DNA from: Hirudinaria manillensis
Taxonomy: Eukaryota > Annelida > Clitellata > Hirudinida > Hirudinidae
Assembly (NCBI GenBank): GCA_034509925.1
Contig: CM067526.1
Span: 12,354,010-12,418,009, forward strand
DNA: 64,000 nt
Direction of reading: 5' to 3'
Below the pieces are notes generated by a model. That model saw only the letters and a list, made by a program, of their open reading frames with translations, had not been told where the DNA came from and did no database searches. Numbering within the stretch: the first letter of the stretch is position 1; every line of letters begins with the position of its first letter. Below are positions 12,166 to 24,397 of this stretch, piece by piece. The translations under genes were made by a program, and so were the position numbers.

Positions 12166-15100
12166 GATGTTTGTTCGAACAACGCACCTGTTGCCAACTT
12201 ATCGCCGGGTGGCAACAAATTTATGAGCAACAACGACGAAGACGAGGAAGGCTCCGCTGCTGGGTTCAGATCTCCTCACGAGAATGGCCAGAGGATAAAG
12301 CCTTTTTCGCCAGAATCGCATTACAAGTCTCAGATCTTCATGCAGTCAGGTTGTTATGACTTAATGTCAAAAAACCTTGCTCTTGTTAAAAGATTGCAAA
12401 TAGGAGGACATGTGTAGCAAGTGAAAGGATCGATTAGATAAAAATAAACGAGCAAATAATAAGCAATCGAATAACCGGACCAGACGGTCATGGAAGTAGT
12501 CCTCACGGTTCGAGAGGTAATAATGGGTTTACTTTACATCTCCTATCTTGTGCAATTACAAAAGTGTTTCAATCAAGTGCTGTTGAAAGCATTAAGATCA
12601 CAATTTGGGAATTGGACTGAAGATAATAGATAAATAAGCATGCGACGTGCAATTAATTCGATAACAAGTCATAACTTTTAATTGTTCGAGGGGAGGAAAT
12701 TCTAATTAATCTATTAAAGCGATATTTATGACTTTGCTTCGAAGATCTGGTTCTCTATGTCCGTTAACTTATTTCTAGTGCTCGATCTGCATAAAAGCAA
12801 GTCAACCTTGGAACTGAGAGAAGGAAGTCGGAACTGTAAGCAATTTTAATCATTAGATTTTATTATTCTACGATCGGGCAAGAGAAATCTGGTGTAAATC
12901 TACATAAACGTCATTCTTTCGCCGCTCAGGGTCTCCCGAGGCGCACCATCCGAGCCAGCCGTGCGACGTGTTTCCTCGTTTTCCTCCCTCCATCGTGGAT
13001 GCCAACCTGCACCACAGGCTGACCAGAGGGTCCGGCGGTTCCGGATTGCCCGACAGGTTCCACCACCACCCCGGCCTGAACGGAGGGCCCCTGATGCCGG
13101 GCGGGGGAGTGGTTCCGTCCAAGCTCCACGGAGATCTGATGCGGGCCGAAGAGAAGAACGTTTCCAGCAGCACGGGCATAGGATCCCATCAAGTGAAAAC
13201 CTTTAGGGCCATCCGATGCTACCACTGCCGAATGTGCGACCAGGTGAGAGGAGGGGTCTGCTCGTCCACCGATAACTTTTTCCGGAGCTTTCGTCCAGTC
13301 GAGTCGATTATATTTAATTTGTTGTTTTTGAAAACTAAATGAAATGCTGCTGGCCGTTATGTGCAATTGCTTTCCCTGCTCTAAATGTCAGAGTTTAGGC
13401 TTGTTTTGATAGTCGAGGGGAAAATGCATTCTTTGATGATTAATCCGAGTACTTATCATTAATTTAGTTAATTAGTGCTTTCGCAAGCAAAACACGAGAT
13501 CCGTCTCATAGTGAAACTACAAAAACCACTTCCTAAATGGTTTATATCAGTCAATTTTTATAATCCTTTGAATTCAAAACTGTTGAAGATGATGAGCAGA
13601 ATTTGTGGAAGAATTTATGTAATAGGTGGGTAATTCCATTCTGGATTATCTTAACTGGGATTATTTGACATTGACAGGAATTTGTCAACAAGTCTGACAT
13701 GCAGAGACATGCCAAAGAGATTCACAGAATGGAGGATAAGGGGTACAAGTGCGTCAAATGTCTTAAGTCTTTTCCCTCGTCTCAACAGCTGGCGCAGCAC
13801 TCTCTCGTCCACACCAACGTTCGGAAGTACCCTTGCAGATTCTGCGACAAGGCATTCAAACAGTTGTCCCACGTACAACAACATCTGAGGATTCATACTG
13901 GTTTGTTTTTTTCTTCTCATAGTATACACTTGCAAAACATCTTCCCATATCGTCATTAGCCTCCTCTTTTTACCCCTTAAAAAAAATAAAAGACCATTTC
14001 TAAATTCATCTGATTGTATAATTGTCTGCCCTCGTGGCAATCCAAATTCTACTGGTTCCTGAATCCTGGCAAAACTGGCTTAGAAAGTTATTTGTTAAAG
14101 GCTTCCAGCTAACCGGGAAGCCCATTAATCATAAATCATTAGCGGATATCTGAAAACCGCCATTCTTCATCATCTCTGTCTTGATTGCATTGCCATAGGG
14201 ATCAATGACAATGGCATAAGGATCATCGCCCAGTTTGCATCACCTTTGCTGTTTTTTTTATATCATGTGCACGACCGAATGCAATCGCAATCGATTTTAA
14301 AAAATGGTCGGGTCGTGGGCTTCGTAAATATTTCAAGATTCGGCACAAAGAGCCATTTTTTATTTCAACGCAGCCGCCGTTTCGGCACAGATCGATGTTC
14401 TTACTCGCTTAATATTTTCAAATCGCGTATTGACATTTGCTGAATTCAATGCATGTAGGCATGTTGACCTTTTTTTTTTATTTTTAAATTTATTTTAACA
14501 AAGGTGAGAGGCCTTACCAATGTGCTGTGGAAGGTTGTTCAAAGTCTTTTCGCCAATTGTCGAGTCTGCAACAACACATCAAAGGCCATAACATACCGCT
14601 CCCGAAGTCCTACTCGATTCTTCATTCGGCACCCTCGACTGCCGGCGATCTGCCCAAGGATAAAGTGAGATTTCTTTATCCTTCTTTGTTTCTCTGCTTG
14701 CAGAGAAGTCAGTGTGGAGATAAATGGAACTCCAAAAAATAGATTGGTTCGGTTATTATGCTTGGCAGGCCAAAACCGAATATCAAACTGCTGATGATCT
14801 CTAGATGAGCATCCGCATTGGGATAATGCCAAGAATTAAATTCAATAGATAACATTGCTCATGTGTTTATTTCTCTTGCAGATAAGAACTAGCTTAGCTA
14901 GACCTACCAACTTGATATGTCAGATTTGTGAGAAACACTGTGCCAACGAGATCAGATACTTCCAGCACATACACAAGCACCATCCTGATTTCTGGAGGGT
15001 TTTCTCCAGCGGAAGGCCGCTGTCTGACTTCATCGACGTAGACGACGAGAGACCCATCGGAGGTCATGGAAGTGGCTCGAGGTAAAACGTTCGAATTGAT

Positions 15101-16278
15101 TTTCTTCTAAAAGAATGTCGTCATTTTTTTATCGGCTTTGCAGGTCGCTGTACGGAGCCAGGATGGATAGGGTCGGATCCATGGGCGGGGAAGACTGCGG
15201 CGGATCTCTGCTGATCGGGGCCGAAGAGAGAGGCTCGTCCCAGAGCGAGCCGCTGCTTTCCTGCCGAGTGTGCAAGAAACTCTTTGCCAGAGAGGCTTAC
15301 CTGCTACGCCACCTCGAAACGAACAAAGAGGATGAGCAGCACAGAGCCAGTCTCATCGAAATGAGAAAAGACAGCACGGCATTCTTCGCGGCCGCCAGAT
15401 ACGACTCGAGCACCCTCGTGGACGAGATCAAGATGGAAGGAGATTCGGACATGGTGGGGGGCACGGGCAGCACCGGGGTAATGAATGAAGGTCGCTCGTC
15501 GGCCTCTAACGGGGTCGACGACGTGTTTAGGGGATCTTCGTCCTCCCAGAGCGGCCTGAATGTTGACGACGGAGTCAAAATGAGGTCGAGATCCAACAGC
15601 CCTCCTAACGGACCCATCAGCATTAAGAATAACCAGGTGGGAGTTGAAGACTTATTCCAGGGAAGGAACAGTACCAACTCTGAACAACAACAGCCGCAAG
15701 GGCTTCTGACGGCATCTTCTTCCTCTTCTTCATCGTCGGGGAATTCTGATCTGGAACTTTTCTCTCCCTCTTCATCTACATCTGCCTCTCAACTGCAAAC
15801 GTCTTCGTCTCACAACAACCACAGCACTCATCCTTCACAGCATCGCTTCTATTCCGATCAGCACCAGAGGTTCGACGCCTGCCGTGGCGATGCCCTTCCC
15901 TTCTCGGCCACTCCCGGTCCTCTCTATTACAGTTTGTCCCATAGTCAGTCTGCTTTCTTTGGGGGGAGACGCAGGTCGAACGAAGCAGAGCAACTCTATA
16001 GGCGCCGTTCGGAGGTTATGAATCCGTTCTCTTCATTGGATTTCTCTGCAGGCACCAGGGATTTCATGGGGCGTGATCTCATGAGTCGAGATTTGATGGG
16101 GCGCGACCTCATAGGCAGGGATGCCATGACACCTTTCTATTCTCCGCCGCACATGGACGAGCGCAGAGCCACCGGGAACGAAGACATGTTTCCGGGAGTT
16201 GGAAGCATGGGCGGCATGTTTGATCATTCGGCCGCTTCGGCCGCAGCCGCCGGAAGATTAATATCTGGTCTCAGGTAA
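12166..16278 (+). CDS. C2H2 zinc-finger transcription factor (5' end not located)
   Basis: Exons 12166-12349, 12930-13243, 13678-13900, 14504-14664, 14882-15081 and 15144-16278 join in frame to 738 residues plus TAA. All five introns are GT-AG. The N-terminal part is acidic, then Gly/Pro/His-rich. A cluster of zinc fingers follows: CYHCRMCDQEF, YKCVKCLKSF, YPCRFCDKAF (with the linker HTGERPYQC), and a CxxxxC finger CAVEGCSKSF. Two more divergent fingers are LICQICEKHC and LSCRVCKKLF, the latter lacking a clean second His. A long Ser/Gln/Asn-rich tail ends with repeats of GRDLM near 16065-16130. The tandem C2H2 array indicates nuclear DNA binding. The 'QLSSLQQH' finger type recalls the ZNF362/ZNF384/LIN-29/rotund group, but I am not sure of the family. 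The start codon is unknown; the first in-frame Met in exon 12166 is in MSNNDEDEEG. The last exon could instead splice at 16274 (CAG|GTAAAC) to an open segment beginning near 16489. Confidence 0.75.
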
Positions 16279-17488
16279 ACGTTTCGATTGCTTTCTTGCG
16301 TGACTACCTGTGCCAGGGAAGTCTTCTTTGAGATTGTAAGCAATAAGTGATTGGAATACTTGAGAGACCAGAACTTTGAAAGTTCCCTCGGAATGAGAAA
16401 GTTTCTTTGTTACTTATTTTTCTTTTGTTGGAAGTCACACGCTGAAACATCTGTAAACCGAGTCTGAGTTGCAGATTGATTTTTAGCTTCACGATTGGCC
16501 CGGCATGCTCCGATCGGCCGTCCTCGCATGAGGGGACGAGGCCGTTCGGCACCTCGTACCTTTATCCTGCCGAAATATCTCCGCGCTCTAGAGCGACGCG
16601 CACTGCTGGAAGGAGTCTCCAAGACTCCCCCTTTCTGGAAAGTTTTTGTTGGAGTATTTATTCTCATCCGGTTCATACGCTTATACATTTACTACGACAT
16701 TCATCTGTTGCTTTACGTTTTTATGTTGTTTTTTTTTTTGTTAATCTAAATTAAAATTTATTTTTCGAATTAGGTTTTTGATTTTTTTCCCTCTAAATTA
16801 TTCATTCGAAATTGTTGTCGTTTGATCCCGGTTCATTCAACTCCCTTCATGTCTACAAAGGATCCTCTTTTTGAAGTTGCCTTCCTTTTTCCCAGGCTCT
16901 TTACCAGGATCCGTAAGATCTTTTGTCGAGCAGCATGCTTGCAAACAGATGCCACTGCTGACGTCCTAGAGATTGATTTTTTTTAGAAAGTTCACTTTCA
17001 CCTGGACACGTTTCTGTTTTGAAGAACGTTTCATTTTTTCATTATTTTCTTACTAAGTTCTGTGAGGACGTTTTGAGTTTCCTGACGGACACGTCGTGCT
17101 TGTCGTTTCCATGCTATCTTCGGAGAAGATTGTATCTTGTAAAAAACGTTTTGCAAGCAATCGAATGACATCTAATTTTAAATTTATTTACATCTAAAAC
17201 TTTTATGCAACAGGAATGTATCTTCCTATAAGGTTTTTGATGAAGATTATGATGGTCTTGGACATTCACTAGGCTTTTTGAGTCCTTTACGAATCAAGTC
17301 CAATGGTTTCATCTTCTTCAAAGATTTCAGTTTCCCCTGAGAAAAATCAATTTTTGATTAAGCACACACACAAATACTATATTTTTACTTTAGAGAGTTT
17401 CGTGGGATTTCTTGTAACTGGCTCTATTAGTTTTTTTTTTCTTTCTGTTGGGTTTTGATCTGTCCATTTGCATTGAAGTCACCTGTTG

Positions 17489-17496
17489 TGTAAATA
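17489..17496 (+). promoter_or_regulatory. Pumilio-type element TGTAAATA
   Basis: Matches the PUF consensus UGUANAUA on the sense strand of the candidate 3' UTR. Confidence 0.3.
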
Positions 17497-19673
17497 ATTG
17501 TGTGCTTTGGGTTTTTCTTGCATCATTGCAGTAAAATTGTAGTAAATCTTTACTGTCTCAACTTCATCCAGCAATGGCACTGTTTAAAGTTTTTTGCCAA
17601 CTTTAATTGCTACCTATGTCCAATATCAGCATCAAATCCACCATCTTTTCTTAAAGGCTGGATATTTTGGAATTTTATAACGCTTCACATTATTTCCTGT
17701 CCGTGCTGGCAACGATTGTTGCAACCGCACCCGAGGTCGCCCGAAGTACGAAAGAGCGTCTTGGCTTTGGATTTTCTTGGTAGTCGTACGTCCAGCTGAT
17801 GTGAGTCTTTCTTTTGTTTGTCGTTCCCCGTGCTTTTGAAACTTTATCAAATGAATTTTTGAGTTTCTGCTTTGTTGGCGTTTTTCATTTCTGCGAGTGA
17901 AATTTGTTAACGGAGGTCGACCTTCTTGTTCAAATTTTGTACGTGATCGTTTCGAGGAATTAGTCCTTCTTAAAAATTTAATTTTTTTTTATACACAATT
18001 TTGTTTCTTCACTCTTTTTTTTGCCGAGGCAGGCAAATTCTGAGAATTTTCCTTATGGAATTGTTGGATTTCGATGCTCGAAGCGCCTCTAAACGAACGT
18101 TCTGTTATTCGGCGAGAGGAATACACATTAGTGCAACATCTACCATCTGTGTACTAGACATGTCGAGTGTCGCGACTAGTTTTTTTTTTTCCTTCACACG
18201 CTGCTACATCTAACTCAAACCGAGTGAAATTACTTCGAGGCGATGTTAGTGGTGCATGAATAAATAAATAAATAAATAAATAAAAATTTTAGAGGCTGTA
18301 TCTTATACTTTGAACTTTTTTGTTTGTTTGTCTTTTCTCGAGCGAAAACCGTACGTCTGCCGGTCGTCCCGCGCGAATTTGTTTACGTCTCGTCGCGAGG
18401 CTTCCGTACGTCGTCATTGGAGAGTTTGAACTATTTTGTCGAAACGTTCAAGTAGACCGTAGTAAAAAAAATGGCATTGTTAAACGGCTTTGTACAGATT
18501 CTTTGCCGGTGCTTAACGACTCGGGCAACTGACATAAACTTGAATATTCCCCCCTTCTCCCCCTCCCCCTTTTCCTTTCCTCGTCGTCGTCCTCATCCTC
18601 CTCCTCCTACCACATCGTGAAAAAAGAGACCGGAGAATAACCACCACGGAGATGGAAATCTTGGAGAGGCTGCGATGCGCGGTTATTTGACGAAGGTCAG
18701 TGTTTTAAAACTGCAGACCGGCTGCTTTTCGAATGTCAAGGTCGCACGGTCCAAGTCCCGCCAGGTGCTCATCTCGTCTGCGTCGGTCATCCAGACGCAC
18801 GGCATCGCCACGCGGCATCGGCTCAATTCGCGTTTCGTTCGTTTTTTTTGCGTGTATTTCGTGTCCTGAAGTCTCTGTCTTTTACTCTTTCCGGATTTTT
18901 CCACGCCTTTTCCATGTCTTTCTCCTCTTTCATCTCTCTCTCCCTCTCCCTCCTTCTCCCTCTCTCTCTCTCTGCCTCACCCTGTCTCTCTCTCTCTCTC
19001 CATCTTTCTATCTCTCCTGTCATCTCCAGCGTCCAGGCAACAGCTTACCTGAAGAATCATTTGCCGCCTCCTCTCCGTTTTTTTGTTCGATCAGATGCTA
19101 CTTAGTGCGTGTCACAGGTTTTCATCAGCAACGTACACCCATCCGGGTGTCTCCATCTCCATCGGTGAGACTCACTCCACACACACCCCTTCCCTCCCTC
19201 TATACCCTCTCCTGTTTCTTTTGTTCTGGCCTCATTTGGTCCGCTACTTTCGCTAAAGAAGACGGAATTTTCTTTCCAAACCCCCCAGCCAGATGTCTTA
19301 ATCTCAGATAATTGAAACTATTTTTCATCTTCCTCGTAGACATGATCATCGTGTGAGTAATTGCTTAGACTCTTTTTTTTTTCATATTATTTTTAAGCAA
19401 AATATTTTCGAATTTCTCCGTGGCCTCGTCTCGACGATTCTCCGTTTCGTGCGACTCTTAAAGCAGTTTGCTCACGATTTCGCTTTACCTGCTAATACCA
19501 TTGAACCATCGAAGCCTAGGGACACCGTTGCTTATCCAAGTTGTAGCTCTTTTCGAATTGCAGTTCTGCTTTGGACGCGTCCTTCAAAGAGAGACAAAAA
19601 AAACTCCAGGACTCTTCTTATGTCGGCTGCACATTCAAGAAATGCCGGCAGCGATTCTAATTTGCCCTCTTCT

Positions 19674-19681
19674 TGTATATA
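19674..19681 (+). promoter_or_regulatory. Pumilio-type element TGTATATA
   Basis: A second match to UGUANAUA in the candidate 3' UTR. Confidence 0.3.
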
Positions 19682-19860
19682 GATGTGTACATAATCCGAC
19701 AATGATGATGTTGATGCGCGTAGTTTTGTCTTCATCGTTTACCTTAGCCACACGTACACAGATAAGCGGCATTGTTTTGTATTAACGATAGAAAGAATGA
19801 AAGAAAGAAAGAAAGAAAAAAGAAAGACGCTTTTTCCTCCTCAAAGAAGAACATTTGTCC

Positions 19861-19868
19861 TGTAAATA
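19861..19868 (+). promoter_or_regulatory. Pumilio-type element TGTAAATA
   Basis: A third match, 180 bp after the second. Confidence 0.3.
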
Positions 19869-20781
19869 CATCACATATTTAACTGCAAAGACATGACTTT
19901 TGGCTGACCGATTCGATCGTTCTATCTGTCTACGATGTCAATTTGCCTGTGCGTTCGTTTCGAAGCGATTTCAAGTGTACCCAAACATCTATTGAAATTT
20001 TAAGGCGAACTCGTCCTTCGACGGAAGCCCTTCTTGTTCGACTTGGCGGCGGATGAACACATCAGAGGCATTTCCCCTCCTGTCCTACATCTCACCCTGA
20101 ACTCGATCCATCGGTTCTACTGATCGACTTCGTTACCTTCTCCATCATCTTCCCTCGCTAGAGACGTCGGAGGCCTGAATCTTTATTTTTCCTATCATGG
20201 CTTGGCAATTAGTTTGCTGCCGACCTGCGAGAAACTGTTCTCTAGGACCGTTCGCTTACCATCTGCTCTGAAACGGTCGAGTCGCCACCAGCTCCACTCA
20301 TAGCGAGTCAGAGACAGTCCTGTGCCGTGGTAGAATAGTTTCACTCTGGTGTATCTGGTGCAGACACGAATCTGCTGTAGTCCAGTTGGCCGTAAAGATC
20401 CGATGGAGAGAGGTAGGGGATCGAGAGATAGGTAATTAAGCTGTAATTAGACCAGTTTGTGTGTGGCCTCAAACATCAAGTGTTCTTCAATCCATAGTAT
20501 AGTTTGATATTTCGTCTTGTTCACGGCTTTCTTTCATCGCCTATCGTCAAATTTTCACCTCGAATTTAAAGAGAAAACAAAAAAACAAGCCTCTTCTGGA
20601 ATTCTCTGCCACCGCCATTGTCGTCGTCGTCGTCGTCGTCGTTACCATCGTCACCAGTGGTCTTGATCAGAGGAAGTTTCGAGTAACGCTTGTCCAACAA
20701 TAATAGACGATTGTGTAAGATTTGTGATTTTATATTGTGTAGCTCGTTGTAGCTTTCATCTAGTTTTTAAAAAGTTCTTCG

Positions 20782-20787
20782 AATAAA
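20782..20787 (+). terminator. Candidate polyadenylation signal of the zinc-finger transcript
   Basis: AATAAA is followed at once by TTGTGTTGTT, a GT-rich downstream element. It is the best candidate in this stretch, but it is far from the stop codon. Confidence 0.35.
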
Positions 20788-20790
20788 TTG

Positions 20791-22555
20791 TGTTGTTCAA
20801 GGGCCTTTGTGACGGGGACTTTGTACCCTTGCGGCAGAAAGACTTCACTTGTGGGATTATTAACTTGGATGATTCAGACCATTTGGACTGCTTGGAATGC
20901 TTGGAATCGTTGAGCGGTTCTTGCCCTACATACTAATCTATAATAAATTTAATAATAATAATAATAGTATTTAATAGATTTCTCCTGTCCTTTTTAGTAG
21001 GTAGAACTTTTCGTTGTAGAACTAAACCCTTGTCGAATCACTCTCCGGTGGTTAAACGTTGGTACGACGTCTTGCAGGGATTGGTCATTTAGGCTTTATT
21101 TCCGCAATGAATTTGCATAATTCAAAATGAACGAAGTGCAACAGGCTTCCGTCTCAAAGTCTCTCTCTCAACTCCTCAACAAAAAAAAAATAATTACGAT
21201 GCAACTTTTCCCCTAGCACTGATAGAACTGCCTACGATTGTGTGAGAACGTTTTCTTAATTAGTTTAGTTTTGGGGGAGAAATTCGTCCCAAACTTGATG
21301 CTTTTGCTAAACCCGGGGGGGGGGCACTCCTTCGACTATTAAATTCCTTTTCCAATGCTAAATTGCGGGTCTTTTTTTTATATATAAAGCTTCGGCCTTG
21401 CATAATTACATTGCATAAAGTCTTTAAAAAAATTTCAAATTATGGCAACTTCTGTAGCTTCACCCTCTTGGCAGTTTTTCTGTAAACATTTTTTCTGTCA
21501 AATTTAGTTGCTTTTAAAATAAAATATTCTTTCCGATAAATAAAAACATAAAATATTGACGACTTGAGAAATGACTCATTCTTGGGAGGACATTTTTGCT
21601 TGGAAATCCCTGAAATGAGAATCATAATTTTCAATTGCATTCGCTAATTTTAAATTTAGCTGCTAGCTTTTTTGCACGCCGTCGCGACCTGAGCTGAGAA
21701 GGATGAAAAAAAAAACAAGGAAGGATTTTTTTTATATCAGACGCAAAGGTGTCTCAGGAAACCGAATGACCATCGGATGACAAGCAAAAGGACAAACTTT
21801 AAAGCATGCGCAATATCCAGCTAACCTTGAAAATCCAGACCCAGAGTACATAAACGTGGGATTGTATTTAATATTCACAGACTCGAGGCCATGTTCGCCA
21901 TCTTTGCATTGCTGAGCAACGTCGCGCGATTAATAATTAACACGTGAAAGTTTTATTCGCAATTTAAAAGTCATTGTTTACGACAGAGCATCGTGTTAAA
22001 ATTTTTATAATGTAATATATATCGTACCAACGAAATAGCACGCTCAAATTTCCAACGTATTTAGAATTAGGCCTTCAAAAACTCGATATCGATAGCAACA
22101 AGAAACTGATAGACTTCAATCAGGTTTCTTTTGAGTACTTAATCGAACTAAAATCACTGATTCTAATTGGAAACTAGCGAGTGAAAAATAAAATAAACCT
22201 GGCGAATAAAAAATAAATCAGCATTCACGAAAATCTTCCCGATCGAAAAATGGAACTTTCTGTAAACGTTAATAATTATCTACGACTAAATGGCAGAAAA
22301 AATTGATGCTTCAAATGTAATTTAAAAAGTTCACGCCTGCGTCAATCCCTCTTCTTTCTGAGAACAAAGCTATGCCCATTTGATATTTAAGCGCAGAATA
22401 ATTAAATCTGATAACATAACATTTGCTGACTTCAGTTGTTCTAAAACAGGGAAAACTACTTACAATATTACGTAATTAGCAAGGCCAACAAGTGTGTGCA
22501 AATAAACTATATTGACACTACTTCTATAGTGTTGCCGCAAAAGAATTGACGAAGA
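20791..22555. other. Intergenic region without recognised genes
   Basis: AT-rich DNA with no coding signal I can support. A G9 run lies near 21318. A TTTATT near 21950 could be the minus-strand polyadenylation signal of the gene at 22556-23755, but the distance makes this weak. Confidence 0.4.
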
Positions 22556-23755
22556 CTAGACAAGAGATAGTAGCCTCTGTCTGGAATGGCGTCTTTCTGG
22601 AATTGGAATTTTCGAGATTTTTTTCAATTCTGGAGTTTTGGCAGTGTCAACAGTTGTACTTAAGTCCGGGAAACTCCTGCGGTTCGTGGATCTTCCGCGA
22701 CCAACTGTTGCAGCCTCGTTAAAGCGCAGCGTGGATTTCGAATGAGATTTTGTTTGTTTTCCACTATCTTTGGTGTTCTGTTTTTTGGTATCAATGACTT
22801 GGTCGTCGATATTTACGGCAGTTTTTTTGCCGTCTTCCGCGTTCAAACTTACTAGATTTTTTCTATCCTCCACTCTGAATGTTAAACCAAACTTGTTTGA
22901 CTGATCCAACTGATGATCTGAGACAAATGTCTGACTCATTGCTCTTGGTTTGGTTACTGATTGTATTTCGTTTGATTTATTTAACGACAGAGACTTGAAC
23001 TGACGTGGTGTAGGATGAGGTCTCAGTTTCGACTTGGAGAGTGCTGAATCAATCTCTGCAAAAAGGCGTGTGTATTTTTCTTTTAAATCTTTATCTTTCA
23101 GCTGGTCGGGTGAGATTATGCAGGTGGATTGTTTTCTAAATTCGTTTTTATGCTTCAAAACAGTATCAGCATTTGATTTCAAGTTCATCATTGACTTGCT
23201 GATACTTTTATTCGTTCCAAGAGAAGTGTCTCTCTTCGTGAAACATGCAGCTCTTACCTCACTTGCCAATGTCTTTCCATTGGCTCCATACTTTTGTGAA
23301 GGTATTCTTGAGTCTTTTCCAGGATATGTTAAAGACTGGGTGCTGCATGTTCGTTGTAGTTTAAATTTGGTGGTCTCTCTTGGTGTGGCGGTAATCTTTT
23401 TAGAAGCTTTTAGGATGTGCTGACCACGTAAAGGCCTGGAGTTTATAACCGCCAACTTTTGATGATTTTCAGCTTTATCCGAAATATGAACGCCTTGCTC
23501 AACTTTGAGATATTCCTCAAAAAGCAGTTCCATTCTGGTATTTAAATCCGGGTCTTCTGGAATTCCCGGATCGGGTACAGTCTGGAGGTCAAAACCAAGA
23601 TTGGGAGGGCAACTTTTTCGGTGCAAGGGTTTAAAGTTGAATGACGGTTTGTCTGGGAGTAACTTTAGGCTTGAGTTGCATATGAAATCCTTCTTCTCCC
23701 TTAAATAAGCAAATGGGATGTCTTTCTTTTTGACTTGTTGCTGAGAATGTTTCAT
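22556..23755 (-). CDS. Unrecognised Ser/Lys-rich 399-residue protein, intronless
   Basis: One uninterrupted frame of 399 codons runs from ATG at 23755 to a stop at 22556. In this AT-rich DNA such a long non-repetitive frame is very unlikely by chance. The protein is basic and hydrophilic, rich in Ser, Lys, Thr and Pro, with no signal peptide or membrane segment. It probably is largely disordered, with short possible helices (MELLFEEYLKVEQG near residues 75-90; KDLKEKYTRLFAEIDSALS near 220-240). The C-terminus is arginine-rich (PERRHSRQRL). I do not recognise a family; a cytoskeletal, centrosomal or other scaffold protein would fit the composition, but that is speculation. The gene is divergent from REV1, whose ATG is about 0.7 kb away. 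It is the only intronless protein gene in the window, so a retrogene origin is possible. Confidence 0.72.
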   Translation of the reverse strand: MKHSQQQVKKKDIPFAYLREKKDFICNSSLKLLPDKPSFNFKPLHRKSCPPNLGFDLQTVPDPGIPEDPDLNTRMELLFEEYLKVEQGVHISDKAENHQKLAVINSRPLRGQHILKASKKITATPRETTKFKLQRTCSTQSLTYPGKDSRIPSQKYGANGKTLASEVRAACFTKRDTSLGTNKSISKSMMNLKSNADTVLKHKNEFRKQSTCIISPDQLKDKDLKEKYTRLFAEIDSALSKSKLRPHPTPRQFKSLSLNKSNEIQSVTKPRAMSQTFVSDHQLDQSNKFGLTFRVEDRKNLVSLNAEDGKKTAVNIDDQVIDTKKQNTKDSGKQTKSHSKSTLRFNEAATVGRGRSTNRRSFPDLSTTVDTAKTPELKKISKIPIPERRHSRQRLLSLV

Positions 23756-24099
23756 AATTTAAAAATATAGGAAATCTTTTTTTACAATACAAACTCTTTC
23801 GAGCATAGTTTATCAAATAGCATAAAGTCGACCAGCCTGCAAGAGTTGTTTCCAAGGCAATTATTTAGTTCGAGGTTTTGTAAGAAACACCTGCTTTATC
23901 TTGAAATCACTGCGAAATACGTGTTAGAACCCGTCTGCAGCTATTTAACTATTCATGGACATCGGTTCATAAATATTTAATAAAGAAGGTAATTAAATGG
24001 TTAAGCTACATCTAGCTTAATCCAGTTGAGTTTTTGCGGCTCGGTTAGAATCTTAAATATAGAGTTTTTAGAAACATTTTGAATATTTTTATAAGAAAT

Positions 24100-24240
24100 T
24101 TATTTATTCATTTAGTTATTCATCTTTTTGTAGTCGCTAAAATAAAACAAAATTGGAAAAAGATAAAAATTCAACGGTGAAAACAAGGATGCCCGAAAGG
24201 AATTATTCCCGCTAAAGAGGCAACCTTTACGAAATTGGTT
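24100..24240. mobile_element. Dispersed repeat copy (retroelement 3' end or SINE-like)
   Basis: A T-rich TTTATTTATTCATTTA end is followed by a segment with GGATGCCCGAAAGGAA, TTCCCGCTAAAGAGGCAACC and TTACGAAATTG. The same arrangement, diverged, occurs at about 60035-60170. Two copies with a simple AT-rich end and a conserved body suggest the 3' end of a LINE or a SINE. No coding capacity remains. Confidence 0.5.
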
Positions 24241-24242
24241 AC

Positions 24243-24310
24243 AGTAAAACTTTTGAATTGGGGCACCCGAAAAAAGGGTAAAACCTGTGCTTAGGGTTCC
24301 TGTCCAAAAA
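24243..24310. mobile_element. DNA-transposon terminus-like sequence
   Basis: TTACAGTAAAACTTTTGAAT followed by GGGGCACCCGAAAAAAGGG resembles terminal repeats of the type CAGTAAAACC...GGGACACC. A related end, inverted, is present at 30400-30492. This is a degraded trace only. Confidence 0.35.
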
Positions 24311-24397
24311 TGTGCCAATTTGTTATGTGTTTATGTTTATAAATTGAAATAATTGCTGAAACTCGATACCCGCTGCACCGCCTCTTACCGCCGATAA

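Larger units (their letters stand above)
16279..20790 (+). other. Candidate long 3' UTR of the zinc-finger gene
   Basis: About 4.5 kb of complex sequence without a recognisable exon follows the stop at 16276-16278. It is T-rich and contains three Pumilio-type octamers (17489-17496, 19674-19681, 19861-19868). It ends at an AATAAA (20782-20787) followed by a GT-rich element. Its extent as one transcript is inference. A short open segment at 16489-16754 could be an alternative last exon. Simple repeats inside include (AATA)n at 18257-18286, a CT-rich tract at 18925-19015, GAAA at 19795-19825 and (GTC)n at 20618-20641. Confidence 0.4.

Noticed and set aside
12868..13366. Minus-strand frames of 103 and 146 codons
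   Set aside because: Shadows of the GC-rich zinc-finger exon 12930-13243.
18683..19311. Ser/Leu/Pro-rich 192-codon frame and its complement
   Set aside because: Driven by a CT-rich simple tract. No homology signal.
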